Source of the DNA: Neopestalotiopsis rosae
Lineage: Eukaryota; Ascomycota; Sordariomycetes; Amphisphaeriales; Sporocadaceae
Reading direction: 5' to 3'
Length of the DNA: 64,000 nt
Assembly (NCBI GenBank): GCA_023078685.1
Contig: JALGAS010000001.1
Coordinates: 7,874,001 to 7,938,000, forward strand
The notes under the pieces were generated by a model. That model saw only the letters and a list, made by a program, of their open reading frames with translations, searched no databases and was not told the DNA's origin. Below are positions 1-10,254 of the stretch, piece by piece (position 1 is the stretch's first letter; every line of letters begins with the position of its first letter). The position numbers and the translations under genes were made by a program.

Positions 1-68
1 TGGTATTGAAATCCTGACCTGCACTCTACTTCTGACATGAACATCAGCTAAGGCAATTGCTATTGTAG

Positions 69-1632
69 AGACCAAGCCGAGGTGCAAAGCTTGCTCGCAA
101 AGAAGTCTTGACTGTACCTGGCCCGCCACAATGCCAACGGTAGCACCATCAAATGGTGGGCAAAACCAGCAAACTATTATAGAGGGACGACCTCCAGCGG
201 TGAACGATGCGACTGTGTTGCAATCTCTAGGAGCAAGCTCAGGTTCGCCTGTAACCTCAAACTCTGCTTCTGTTACCAATCAAGGAGGTGTCGTGAAGAC
301 CGTCATATCCTCATTGATAAAACACCAGCCAAGCTCAATTTTTACCAATGGCGGCGATAAAATCTCGTCTACTCTTTACGAATATTATGTAACCGAGACA
401 GCATCTGCTTTGTCCATCAGGACAGGGCAAGACAACCCGTTTGTCAATCTTGTGCTGCCACTCGCGCTTCAATCCAAAATATTGTGGTCTGCCATTTTAG
501 CTCTCGGGGGCGTACACCTACATTATCGGAATAAATCGCGAGACATCGGCGTCATAGCCTGGTATCACTATGGGGAAGTCATCAAAGAGCTCAAGTCCAT
601 GGATCTAGACTATAAGAATTGGTTCCCAAACAAGCAAGCAGAGACGCTCCTGGTAATAATGCTGCTATGTATATTAGAGGTGAGTATATTCTCTCCCGTT
701 TCTCACATCCCGATACTCGACAGGCAGTGTCAATGGGTCTTGTTACGAGTCATCAGGAAGCTCATGCCCGTGTACAGATATTCAACGGGAATCCTAAAGG
801 AGAGCACATGACACACATCAAAGCTTGTCACACACTGGCCCTGTCACTTCTGAATACGCCGCCCGACAACATGAACAGTCACACTAGGGATTTGAGAGAT
901 TTTGTCCTAGAGACTTACACTTATCATGTCTTGATTATGACGATCACGCCTTTTGATCAACATGCACGATCTCAAAGCGACCTTTTACTGGGGCCTCTAA
1001 TGTCTTCAGCCCAGTCCCGGCCAGAACAGCAGTGTGGAACCTATGGCTGCATGGTTGCCGAGCCGAATGGGTTTCTGGAGCTAATACCATTGATCAACAC
1101 CATGTGCTGGGAACGGCAATTGGCGATTGCAGGTGGCCATGATCTCGACTACGCGACGAACATGTTCATAGCCCTATAGAAACGAATACTAGGACTCAAA
1201 ACAGCACCTGCCGCTTCAACGATGGATCAACGCGAAATCGATGCCGACGCCACCGTGTTGGAGGTGTATCGTCATGCCTTGGTCATATATCTTTATAGCA
1301 GCCTATGGCCGGGACAGGCGGAGCGGCATCCCGAATACGTGACTCTGCTACAGAAGCATGCATCAGCATGCTTGCAACTAATTGGCGAGTTGCAGTCTAC
1401 GCCGAGGATGACAATACTCCTCTGGCCAGCAATAATATCCGCCTCGTGTCTTCGGGATCACCAAAGCCAGGAAGAAATTCGTTACCTCGCGTCAACGACT
1501 GGTCCTCATGTGGGAATTGTCTCTAGAGCCATGGAGCTCTTGGAGATGTTGTGGAAGGAGAAGGACGAATTTGGTCCCTATGGATTGCACGTTATTATGA
1601 AACAACAAGATTTTTGTCTCCTCATCGCGTGA
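69..1632 (+). CDS. Zn2Cys6 fungal-type transcription factor, 3' part, with an in-frame stop
   Basis: Nuclear DNA-binding regulator whose 5' end lies outside the window. An acceptor (tag, 66-68) opens the visible exon at 69. The first residues are the second half of a zinc cluster, CKACSQRSLDC (C-x2-C-x6-C), so the upstream exon must carry the first half. Exon 69-679 joins 724 through a 44-nt intron (680-723) that keeps frame. The rest resembles the fungal-specific regulatory domain and ends with the usual hydrophobic C-terminal pattern at 1632. Oddity: a TAG at 1177-1179 interrupts one continuous frame, and the sequence resembles the family on both sides (MFIAL, stop, KRILGLKTAP, then the YRHALVIYLY helix). 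Either this is a nonsense mutation and the gene is a pseudogene, or a weak-donor intron (1133-1192 or 1133-1204, both multiples of 3) removes it. The family call is firm; intactness is not. Confidence 0.75.
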
Positions 1633-3757
1633 TCGGGTGGGGCACAGCAGTTCTCGGCTGCTGTCGCGACAGTCACATCTGTACACACTTGAGTGGACAT
1701 TGAATTGTATTTCTATGCAGAAGCCTAGTCAACACAAAAATTGCAGTTTGGATCTTCAATGTCAAAAAGAAGGTCACTATATTTAGGTAGATGGGCAAGG
1801 GTTCGCCGCTGGGCCGACCGTCTGGCGATCCATACGCAGATGACACAAATGCGCGGATCCCATCGATCACCAGCTTACAGATTCAGCACAATGCGATCGC
1901 AGGGTGCATGCAGTCTCTATCTGCATACGTAGGTACAAAGTACTGCAAAATAATATAATAACCAAATTCGTTCGAGCGCAATGGAATGAACCGCACGCGA
2001 TGAGGAATCATATCGACGAGCAATAAATGAATAGTTTGCTCCATTTCAATCACACAAATTGAACTTCGATAACAGTCACCCTGCCTAGGACATGCACAGG
2101 GCTGCGACACCATTCAGTGCTGTGCAACAGTGCTCAGTGCGGCAGCGTTAAACAGAGTACAGTATTGTTTGCAGCAGCTAACATTTGATTGACTTGCAGC
2201 GTGCGAAATGCTCAGCGCTTGAGAATCATGTGCTAGACATGAACGATAGGATGCCGTTGCTTAAAATCAAGAGGACTCAATTAAGAAAAAGGAAGGCCAC
2301 CATGCACATAGGCTCCGTCCTGTTCTCATCTGACCACTCAGACTCTCCCAGGGGCTTTCTTTTAGCGAGGGGTATCACCAAGCAAGAGCACTTGAGAGGT
2401 GCGACCGGGGTCTGTAGTGGAAATGGTCGCAGGGGCAGGCTATGGCGGGGTGCAAGAGCCGCTGAGAGTGAGCAGACCCCTGGCACTCTAGGGCCAGCAG
2501 GCGTCGCGATTGGATCGCTTGTGACACGGTCTTTGCCGCAAGCCGCCTAGATCCTCAGGCCTCTAGCCCCTCAATGCTCGCCCATGCTGGTCAAGCTGGT
2601 CTTCTCTGACTCGACGTGTCGCATCGCCAGTCGATCCGACAGTCCCAGACAATGCTGCCGCGCTTAAGACGTCTTGACTGATCTACCAAGACCGGGCTCA
2701 GCCACCTGCTTCTGCTTCGTCCCATCTCCTGTTCTCATGCTATCGAGCCCATACCTAGTCAGAACCAGTCCAACGGGAACGAGAATTGTCTCAAGGTCTG
2801 GCCATTTCCTGGGCATCATCGTTGACATATGGGCGGTGGTGTCATGATGTGCTGGGTGGTTCACTGCTGATTGATGGTGGTCCCCAGTCCCCTGCGATGG
2901 CCCTGCGCAGTGCAGCCCCCCCTAGCGTACCCAGGTGTCGACTGTCTGTGCTAAGCTTAAACGTCAACCAGCTACCCACGAACACCCCCCAAAAGCTTGA
3001 CTTGCCAATACTGTATTCTGATTGGTCGTCTCCATTTCCACGCCAGCGTAAAGCGTCTTGAGCCTCAACACATGGTCCTCTAACCCATCCGCGACTCGTC
3101 TGGTACCTGTGTATAGCCGCCTGCCATCTTTCTCGTCTTCTCTCCCGTGATCCCCCTTCTGGCTTTTGTTTTGCAAGATGGCCCTCATCTTCCTCCATGG
3201 TTCATCATCATGCCACCGTCCAGGTCTAGAGACACATGTGAGAAGAGTGACGTCGCCTGGGTACCCAACACTGGTTTAGAACCCTTTGACATTGTCTCTT
3301 CTTTCCTAACCCATGGGCCGTACCCGGACCCCCCTGACCGCAACCATACCCAAGAGGTTGCAGGGATGTGTGATAATAATACGTCCATATTGATCTTGCT
3401 CATGAATGATTCTGCAACCGGGACCACACCCCCCTGTCAACGTCTCTTCTTGTCGTGTCTGCCGTTCTCCCCGTGAACCGAAACTAAACAAGACGCTACT
3501 CCCACCCGCAGGGCAAGTCTCTTTCTTCTCTTTCTATTCTTTTGCTTTGCTTGGCTTCCCAATCGACAGTCACAGCTGTGTTCAGGTAGACGCAAGTCGA
3601 CTTTCGTTTTACTATTCACTTCTCTTCTTCCGCCGGTCGGCCTTTTTTTCCAACGTGACATTAATCTTTTGTGCGCTCTGATTCTATATCCTCTCTTTCT
3701 TCATATAATATACCCTTGCTTGGCTATCTTTGCCGCAAAACCAACAGACACATCAAG
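1633..3757. other. Intergenic spacer and long pyrimidine-rich leader
   Basis: No convincing gene: short open frames here overlap on both strands and lack domain character or splice-linked partners. The last 250 bases (about 3500-3757) are C/T-rich with TTTCTTCTC-type runs, typical of a fungal core promoter and 5' leader for the gene starting at 3758. A TAGGTA motif lies at 1794-1799. Confidence 0.6.
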
Positions 3758-4766
3758 ATGATTTGGACTACTTCGATTGCGGCCTCGTTGCTGGTGACGG
3801 GAGCCTATGCTGGCGTGGGACGAATGGCGGGTATGGAGCCGAGGGACGTGGTGGAAACGAGATTGGCAGAGGACGAGGTCACGCCAACAATGCTGGAAAG
3901 AAGACAGAGCTCCATCAACTTGACGCCGAATCAGTCGTCAATGAACATGTCGCAGTGGAACGCCGAGACTTCAGCAGCATGCACAACGGCCCTTTCGCAG
4001 CTCTCGGTCGCCTCAAACCCTTCAGGAACTGCCGTCTGCTACAACATTCCTAGCCTGGATACGAACACGGGAACATTCATGGCGGACTTGAGGCTATTTC
4101 AGGTGTCATCGGCGACTGGAGATTTCTCGAGTATCCCGCAACAAAATATTCAAGTCGAACTTCAATACAAGGGTGCCTCGGTGTCTAGTGTCAACCAAAC
4201 GTCATCATCGGTAGCCGCGCGTGGCCTCGAAGCGCGTGCCGTGAACCCTACGCCTCTGCAAACCTATCTTTTCGTTGGACAAATAGATCAGGCACAACTC
4301 GCTCAGCCGATGACCATGTAAGTGAAAGAAACACTCCAAAGAACTAATAATAAAAAGAACACCTGTACTAACGCTATGGGAAAGGGGAGTTCTTGAGGCC
4401 TTGATCATGCCCACAGTTAGTCTCAAGGGTGTCAACGCCGCAGGCAACACAGTCACCACCAACGTGTCGTCCAACGAGGCCGCCTTTGTAAACGGCATCT
4501 TCTCCAACGAGGTCATCATGTCTGACCTCGCTCTCGCCCAGCTGGCCGTCAACGACGAGGTTGCCGGGCTCAAGAATGGAACTGTCGCTTTTATTCTGCC
4601 CGGTGTCAACATTCTCATTTTCCCCGTCGGTCTGGTAGTCACTGGCTTCTGGACCCTGCTTGGTTTTATTGTCTACGGTTACGGCACGTTCCAGCGCATC
4701 AACTACCGCGAGTCGTACAGATCGAGAAAGGCGAGGGTTGGAAAGTCGAGCACCATGAGGATTTAA
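3758..4766 (+). CDS. Secretory-pathway membrane protein of unknown function
   Basis: Two exons, 3758-4317 and 4385-4766, joined across a 67-nt intron (GTAAGT donor, tactaac branch), give 313 residues. The ATG at 3758 is chosen because it directly precedes a signal peptide (MIWTTSIAASLLVTGAYAG). A dibasic LERRQ site near residue 50 looks like a Kex2-type propeptide cleavage point. The ectodomain is rich in Ser, Thr, Asn and Gln with several N-glycosylation sequons. A long hydrophobic stretch near the C-terminus (LIFPVGLVVTGFWTLLGFIV) should span the membrane and is followed by a short basic tail (YRSRKARVGKSS). The topology predicts a lumenal or extracellular domain anchored at the C-terminus. 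I do not recognise the family; it looks like a conserved fungal protein without a named function. Confidence 0.75.
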
Positions 4767-7700
4767 GCAGGAATCACGGTCCTTCATACAGTGATGGATA
4801 TGCCATACCTTTGCGATAACTGAAGCTACGAACACCTCACTCATATTCCCGGCGCTTGACTGATTCATCTCTGTCTTTACTCATTTTGCACTGCAGCTTA
4901 CTCATCCACGACCTAGAAAGAATATATACCTATGTAGACTCAGATTCAATTCACCAATAAAAAGTAAAAAATGCCTATCTTCTCAAATTCCACAGTTGAT
5001 AAGCATCTTATAAAAGAGTGAATAATAATGTTCAGCCTCTACAGTGCTGTCCTGATAAGTTGAGTGGTCACCTGTCTCACTTGAGTGGATGAGTAGATCA
5101 GGCAGATGGAGAAGGATCAAGTACGTAAGACTTGGTGTTGCACGCGTTTACTATGTAGCTTCAGAGTATCGTACGCACATCGCCGAAATCATGCATACAT
5201 TTCTGTCAAGATAACCTCTGTTTATCGTACTGATACTTATGCTCTGGCGCCATTTCAAGACGCTCTGTCTATGTACGACCTAGATCCCAATAGTTTCCTA
5301 CTCAATGTAATTTGAACCAGTGTCACTCGAGAATGACTTCTGAAGAGATACCGGCTGTCCGGAAGAAACCCCCGCTCGTTCATCTCACAACATCTATGTT
5401 ATCATACCACTCATTGGCCGATCTTATCGGAAGCTTGCCAAAAAGCCGGGTGTCACTACGGGGTAATCACGGCCGATGGAAATCGTTGGATCGGATGCGA
5501 TCCCTTTAGGATTCGTGCACCCCAAGATTTCCTGCTGACTGGATATCTTCTGACCTTCTAGAATCCAACTCAAACATTGGCACGTGAGTCATCGCTGCTA
5601 TCCGAAAGGCTACTCCTTGCTCCCTCGTCTAGTTCCAATCCCATCCTGCACCGCGATAATTGGCACGCATTGTCTGCGCCTTGGCATGGAGCAGCGCTGA
5701 CATACATACAGAACTGATCTGGATCAGATGGCGGACCAAGTCAGGCAGACGCAGTCGTTGCATGTTGGAGAATAGATGCCATCATGATCATGCATCGTTG
5801 CTCTTTTGCCTAGCGCCTCCTCTGCACGTTGCGTGTGGTAGATCGATAGCGGCTCTTGGTTCCGACTGCAAGTATGTTCCCTAGCAGCGTCGATGTCCAT
5901 TGTCAATGGCTGCAAAAGGTCCGTCTGGCGGGAACGCACAGCTCGTGTCGTACTGGAGTTCTCACGGCCAGGGTCCGAGGAGACGGCGATTGGGCGCGAG
6001 GCCAAGTACGTCACTAAAAGAACGTAACTTGTTTCTGCAGTATAAGCAGAGTTGGAGCGCGCTATCTAGACTTTTCAGTGGTAAGCTCGACGTGCAGTTG
6101 TCCAGAATTGTACCTTTTTGTCATGTCGGATTTGACCGCGATCCAGCATGATGCCGAATGAGGAAAAGGTACGTCGCGAAAGGGTATCGCAACGGTGCGT
6201 CCCTTTCCTATGCGATACGTCAGATCAGCAACGAACGACAGCAAGCCAGCCTGGCGTTCAGGGACGATCCCGGCGCTGTGGCTATGATGATATTCTGTAG
6301 TACCAGAAATCCGGCTGAGCCGCTGGAGTCACCTCGAACTGCGTCTGCATGGGCATGCATGAAGAATGACTGGCGTTTTTGGTCATCGCGAAATGATCCA
6401 AAAGAAAAGATGTTTTGTGTTTTCGCTTGCTATCAATGGCTTGCATATCATGCCGGCTGACAAGACATGCATTGGAGCCCAAATGATCAAGTCATTCGGA
6501 CCTGAGCTCGGTTCCCATTGAATAGGAAGCTTTAGCCATTATCCTCGAAATGCTATGAACGATCGCCGCAAACATCGAAAGTAGCGGTAAGAACGCCGAC
6601 AAAAGTGTGGTGCGAACCTGCAAGATTGATTGGCAGATAGTGGTTTGATGCAACCTTCGAGAACGAATACCTAACAGTGTCCAGAGGCGGGGTGTTCACG
6701 CTATCTCTCTCCGGGTCGGTTCGATTTTCGGTGAGAAACAGTCTGACAAGATCCACGCGGAGCCGCATCACACCATTGGTGCAGCCGGCCGTCGACCTGT
6801 AGCTGGCATACACCTCCGCTTCATTGCTGGAGCCTCGCGTTGCCCGGCATTGGAGCTTGGACCGCGATAATCATCCCGTTTAAGCTTAAGTGACGTTATC
6901 ACCTCGACGTCCAACAATCTATAGTCCTATTTCGACGATAGTCACAGGTGGTTTGGCTTGTGTGGATGAAAAGCACGACTTGGAAAAGGAAGAGCTCTGT
7001 GCATCAGCTTATTTGAGGGGACGAAAGAGTTGAATTAATGCCAGTAGAGCTCCTGAAAACAACACCGAGTACTCCGTAGACCGCGGTAAGGAAAATGAGC
7101 CGGCTGCATTGGCCTGAGGCAGCTACCGACTCCTATAGGTCGATTATAAGTACTGGTATGCATAAGGGAAGTCTATGATTGGACAACATACAGCACTGCA
7201 GCTTGTGCCGCAGATGTGCAGGAGTTGGGGCCAAAAGTAATCTAATCTTTGCCCGGTCATAATGGTGAAGGTAGCCGTACGAGGCAACCAGCACCTGATC
7301 TCTGGCGAACCAGGCAGCCCATAGTCCGGCAAATCGACTCTGCCGACTTCATTTGAAACGCCGGCAAGTATGTGAGAATCCTGAAAGGTGCGAAAACATT
7401 TTGAAAGGTCGAGATAGACAGCGCCGAGTTCGGCAATGATTTAATGTTTGTAGCAATGTACTATGGTCGAACGAGGACGGTTCAGGCCATGTCTGATTGG
7501 TAGATTGTTTCTATAGTCTGAGGCTCAAAAAACCATTGACTGCGCGAACCACCAGGCAGTATCTTGTACTCATACAAGGGATCTGCCAAAGCATTAATGA
7601 GGCAATACCATTACGCCAGTATGCAACGCAATACAATTGCATACCTGCAGCTTGATTGACAATACTTCTACATGTCGAGGCATCGAGAGCAAGAACGAGG

Positions 7701-8187
7701 GACCAGCGGCAAATGAATATCATGCCCGTGTATTGGATTCAAAATTCGACTCACTAAAAATGCAGTGACACTAGTGGAAGATCTAGATAGAGGTGTGTGT
7801 AGAGGTGTGTGTGTGTCTATGCGTGATGAGTTGTCCTCCACGTATACAGCAGGGCGTCGAGTGGCGTTTCGGCCCCCCCTCATCCGGAAGCTGTCTGTCT
7901 CAATACAGACTTTGGTATATTCCCCGCTCCCCGAGAATAACGAGGCTCTGTTGGATTATATCGATGAATACTAGCCGTTCGCTGAGAAATACGAGATAGG
8001 TTTCCTCTGGGGTCTTCTTCTTCGTCCTCGAACAATATTCCTTCTCCAGGCCAAGTCCAGTGCAAAAGATCCTTGTTCTTGATAGATTGGCCAGTTTGTA
8101 TCTTCAAGAATTGAAATAATTGTGTCCATTCATCCTTTTTTGTAGTGAAGACTACCAGAAACCTCACTGGCTGTTGCCACAGCCACG
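4767..8187. other. Gene-poor spacer, 3.4 kb
   Basis: No supported gene. Small open frames occur on both strands but none shows a domain, a signal peptide, biased codon use or plausible exon partners. A GT-rich microsatellite-like stretch (alternating gtgtgt) lies near 7794-7817. No transposon termini or long repeats were seen. The last few hundred bases serve as promoter for the gene starting at 8188. Confidence 0.55.
4956..4961 (+). terminator. Candidate polyadenylation signal
   Basis: A canonical AATAAA hexamer lies 190 bases after the stop of the membrane-protein gene and is followed by A-rich sequence. This is compatible with a cleavage and polyadenylation signal, but the hexamer is loosely conserved in fungi, so support is modest. 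Confidence 0.35.
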
Positions 8188-10254
8188 ATGGACCAGCCCT
8201 TTATTCAAATAAGTGGTGATGGCGGTCGTGGTGGCCAGCAACATCACCAAGGACAAGGACCTAGGCAGATGCACCAGCCTCAAATGCAGCACGGATTCCC
8301 TCCTCAAGGACAAGGACCTAGGCAGATGCAGCAGGGCTTTCCACCTCCACCGCCCCGGGATGCCATACCAGCTGACCTCCTTAATAATCGCCCCGTGTTC
8401 GAGGTGGCAGACATTCGGGACCATCTTGTGACCGAGTCTGATATGCGGCGGAGGTTGACCCAATACAAGGCTGTTCGGTTTGAAAAGCTTACCGGTCAAG
8501 ATCCATATGACGACGACGATGGAGAACGCGCCCAGTCGGGCTGGGAGAGAGCGATCAAAACGCAAGTCCAGGGTATGTCCAAGAAGGATATGCTGGAACT
8601 TATATCTCGACTGGATTTGACCACTCAAGACGTCATACAAAAGAGGGCGGCGTTGTCCCCCACGCTTCAAAACCAATTGGACTTGGAGTTGGCTAAGCTG
8701 AGTCGAGATGAATACGATCCGCAAAATTACGTTTGGACTCTTACACAAATCGATCAGCAACTCCAGGAGGTTCCATACTTGGCCCCGCAACACGATGTGT
8801 ACATCCATCGTGAGCGCAAGGCGCACCGGACATCAAAGCACCACTCCAAACACAAGAACAAAAAGAAGTATTCGATACCGCCAGTCCCAAGGATGGAGCC
8901 GAAAAGATACTGGGAGAGGGTTTCGCTTACTGCCTATTTCAAGCGCTCTCCACGTACACAAGTCAATATAGTTCATCTGTACGACACATTCAAGAGACAT
9001 CAGGCTGCGATGCAATACGGCGCCCATCAACAACAGATGATGATGAACAACCAGGGATTTCGTGGCGGCCCACAACAACAGAATCCTCAGGGCCCTCGTC
9101 CCATGCAAGGCCCTCCTCCTAATGGCCCGGTGCCAATAAGAGGACAGCCCAATCAATTCCAGAATGGTGGCCAGGGTGGAAGGCAGCAGCAGCAGCCGCC
9201 ACCGCCGCCACATCCGGGATTGAGACCAGGAGGGCCAGGGCAAGGGAAAGGTGGAAAGGGAGTGAAAGTCGTCAAAGCCAAGGGCAATTCGGATAGTGAC
9301 TCGGATTCTTCGTCAAATTCTGATGATTCTTCAAGCGACTCAGGACAAAGTCGTAGCACCAGAACAACCGACCCACCGTCTTCGCCATTCCTCGTCAACA
9401 AAGGTCCGCGTCGAGGGCCTCAAGGACCGCATCGAAGTGGCAGTCGGCCGCGGAATGCTAGCCGACACGTCGGGGCCAGGTCTCGAGAACGAAGCAGGAA
9501 ACGGCCGGGAAAAGCATACATCGTGGAACCGCACAATCGAAGGACTCCTCCGATTCATCGTCCCCCTCCACCGCCACATGCAACATTTATCCCACATCAG
9601 AGAGAACAAGACGACCGGGAGAGGATTCAGGAAGCATACCACGCTGGCCGCGCCGATGAGAGATTCAGGAGGCAGTCCCCAATTGGCGCGCCGATTGTCA
9701 CAACATATGCGAGCGACATAGACCGCATAAGAGATAATGCCTATCAGGCAGGAGTAGATGATACCAAGCGCGAGGACCGTTTTGCCGAAGAAGTAGTGGA
9801 AATCGGACCAAGACTAGGTCGCGGGACACGTATCTATCAAGGCCCTCGCCCAAGCGTTCGCACTGTTGATCCCCGGGTCCTCGCCAGGGAGGGGCTTCGA
9901 GAACAACGCCCTGCCGCCGTCTTTCGCGACGAAAGTCTGCCTCGCATGGACCGACTATCAATGAATGACCGTGTCTGGGAATACCACGACCGACCACCAC
10001 GCCGGCCGGAAGCCACACGACTAGGACGGTCTTATGGCAATGAGGCCTTCTATGAATCGGACATTGATGATGACTTTGGGAGTAGGCCTCGAGGTGGTGT
10101 TGAAATCCATGTCCACCCTGAGAGACCTGCTCCGAGGACGACTTACAGGACCGTCGATCATTTCGGCAGTCAGGACTCGGGGGCGAACCCTTTCCTTCCC
10201 GCATTATCCCCAGAAAGGGGGCGCTCATATGAACGCCGGCGGCGGTTTGGATGA
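8188..10254 (+). CDS. Low-complexity Q/P/R-rich protein with two-copy RI-AY-AG motif
   Basis: Single-exon gene of 688 residues. The ATG at 8188 sits in a good context (cacgATGG). The N-terminus (about residues 1-60) is rich in Gly, Gln and Pro and includes an in-frame 19-codon duplication. Residues 70-275 are more globular and charged. They are followed by a Q/G/P-rich segment, polyproline runs, a Ser/Asp tract near residue 370 (SDSDSDSSSNSDDSSSDS) and an Arg-rich region with RSR-type elements. Two similar helices follow: ERIQEAYHAGRAD at residues 478-490 and DRIRDNAYQAGVDD at 512-525. The composition suggests a disordered, RNA-associated or condensate-forming nuclear protein, but that is inference from composition only. 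I do not recognise a named family. Confidence 0.75.
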   Translation: MDQPFIQISGDGGRGGQQHHQGQGPRQMHQPQMQHGFPPQGQGPRQMQQGFPPPPPRDAIPADLLNNRPVFEVADIRDHLVTESDMRRRLTQYKAVRFEKLTGQDPYDDDDGERAQSGWERAIKTQVQGMSKKDMLELISRLDLTTQDVIQKRAALSPTLQNQLDLELAKLSRDEYDPQNYVWTLTQIDQQLQEVPYLAPQHDVYIHRERKAHRTSKHHSKHKNKKKYSIPPVPRMEPKRYWERVSLTAYFKRSPRTQVNIVHLYDTFKRHQAAMQYGAHQQQMMMNNQGFRGGPQQQNPQGPRPMQGPPPNGPVPIRGQPNQFQNGGQGGRQQQQPPPPPHPGLRPGGPGQGKGGKGVKVVKAKGNSDSDSDSSSNSDDSSSDSGQSRSTRTTDPPSSPFLVNKGPRRGPQGPHRSGSRPRNASRHVGARSRERSRKRPGKAYIVEPHNRRTPPIHRPPPPPHATFIPHQREQDDRERIQEAYHAGRADERFRRQSPIGAPIVTTYASDIDRIRDNAYQAGVDDTKREDRFAEEVVEIGPRLGRGTRIYQGPRPSVRTVDPRVLAREGLREQRPAAVFRDESLPRMDRLSMNDRVWEYHDRPPRRPEATRLGRSYGNEAFYESDIDDDFGSRPRGGVEIHVHPERPAPRTTYRTVDHFGSQDSGANPFLPALSPERGRSYERRRRFG
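8248..8330 (+). repeat. In-frame coding direct repeat (26 nt, 57-nt period)
   Basis: The 26 bases at 8248-8273 recur exactly at 8305-8330, 57 nt (19 codons) later. Both copies encode the segment QGQGPRQM within the N-terminal disordered region. The perfect identity, including third codon positions, points to a recent duplication by slippage or unequal exchange. Confidence 0.9.

Noticed and set aside
6700..6740. GGTTCGATT tRNA B-box-like word
   Set aside because: No matching A box, acceptor stem or anticodon arm around it.
4767..8187. Possible decayed transposon in the large spacer
   Set aside because: No terminal repeats, target duplications or coding remnants were visible. A repeat-library search would be needed to go further.
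8164..8826. Minus-strand open frame of 220 codons
   Set aside because: Overlaps the start of the 688-residue gene and has no recognisable domain. The plus-strand frame is far longer.
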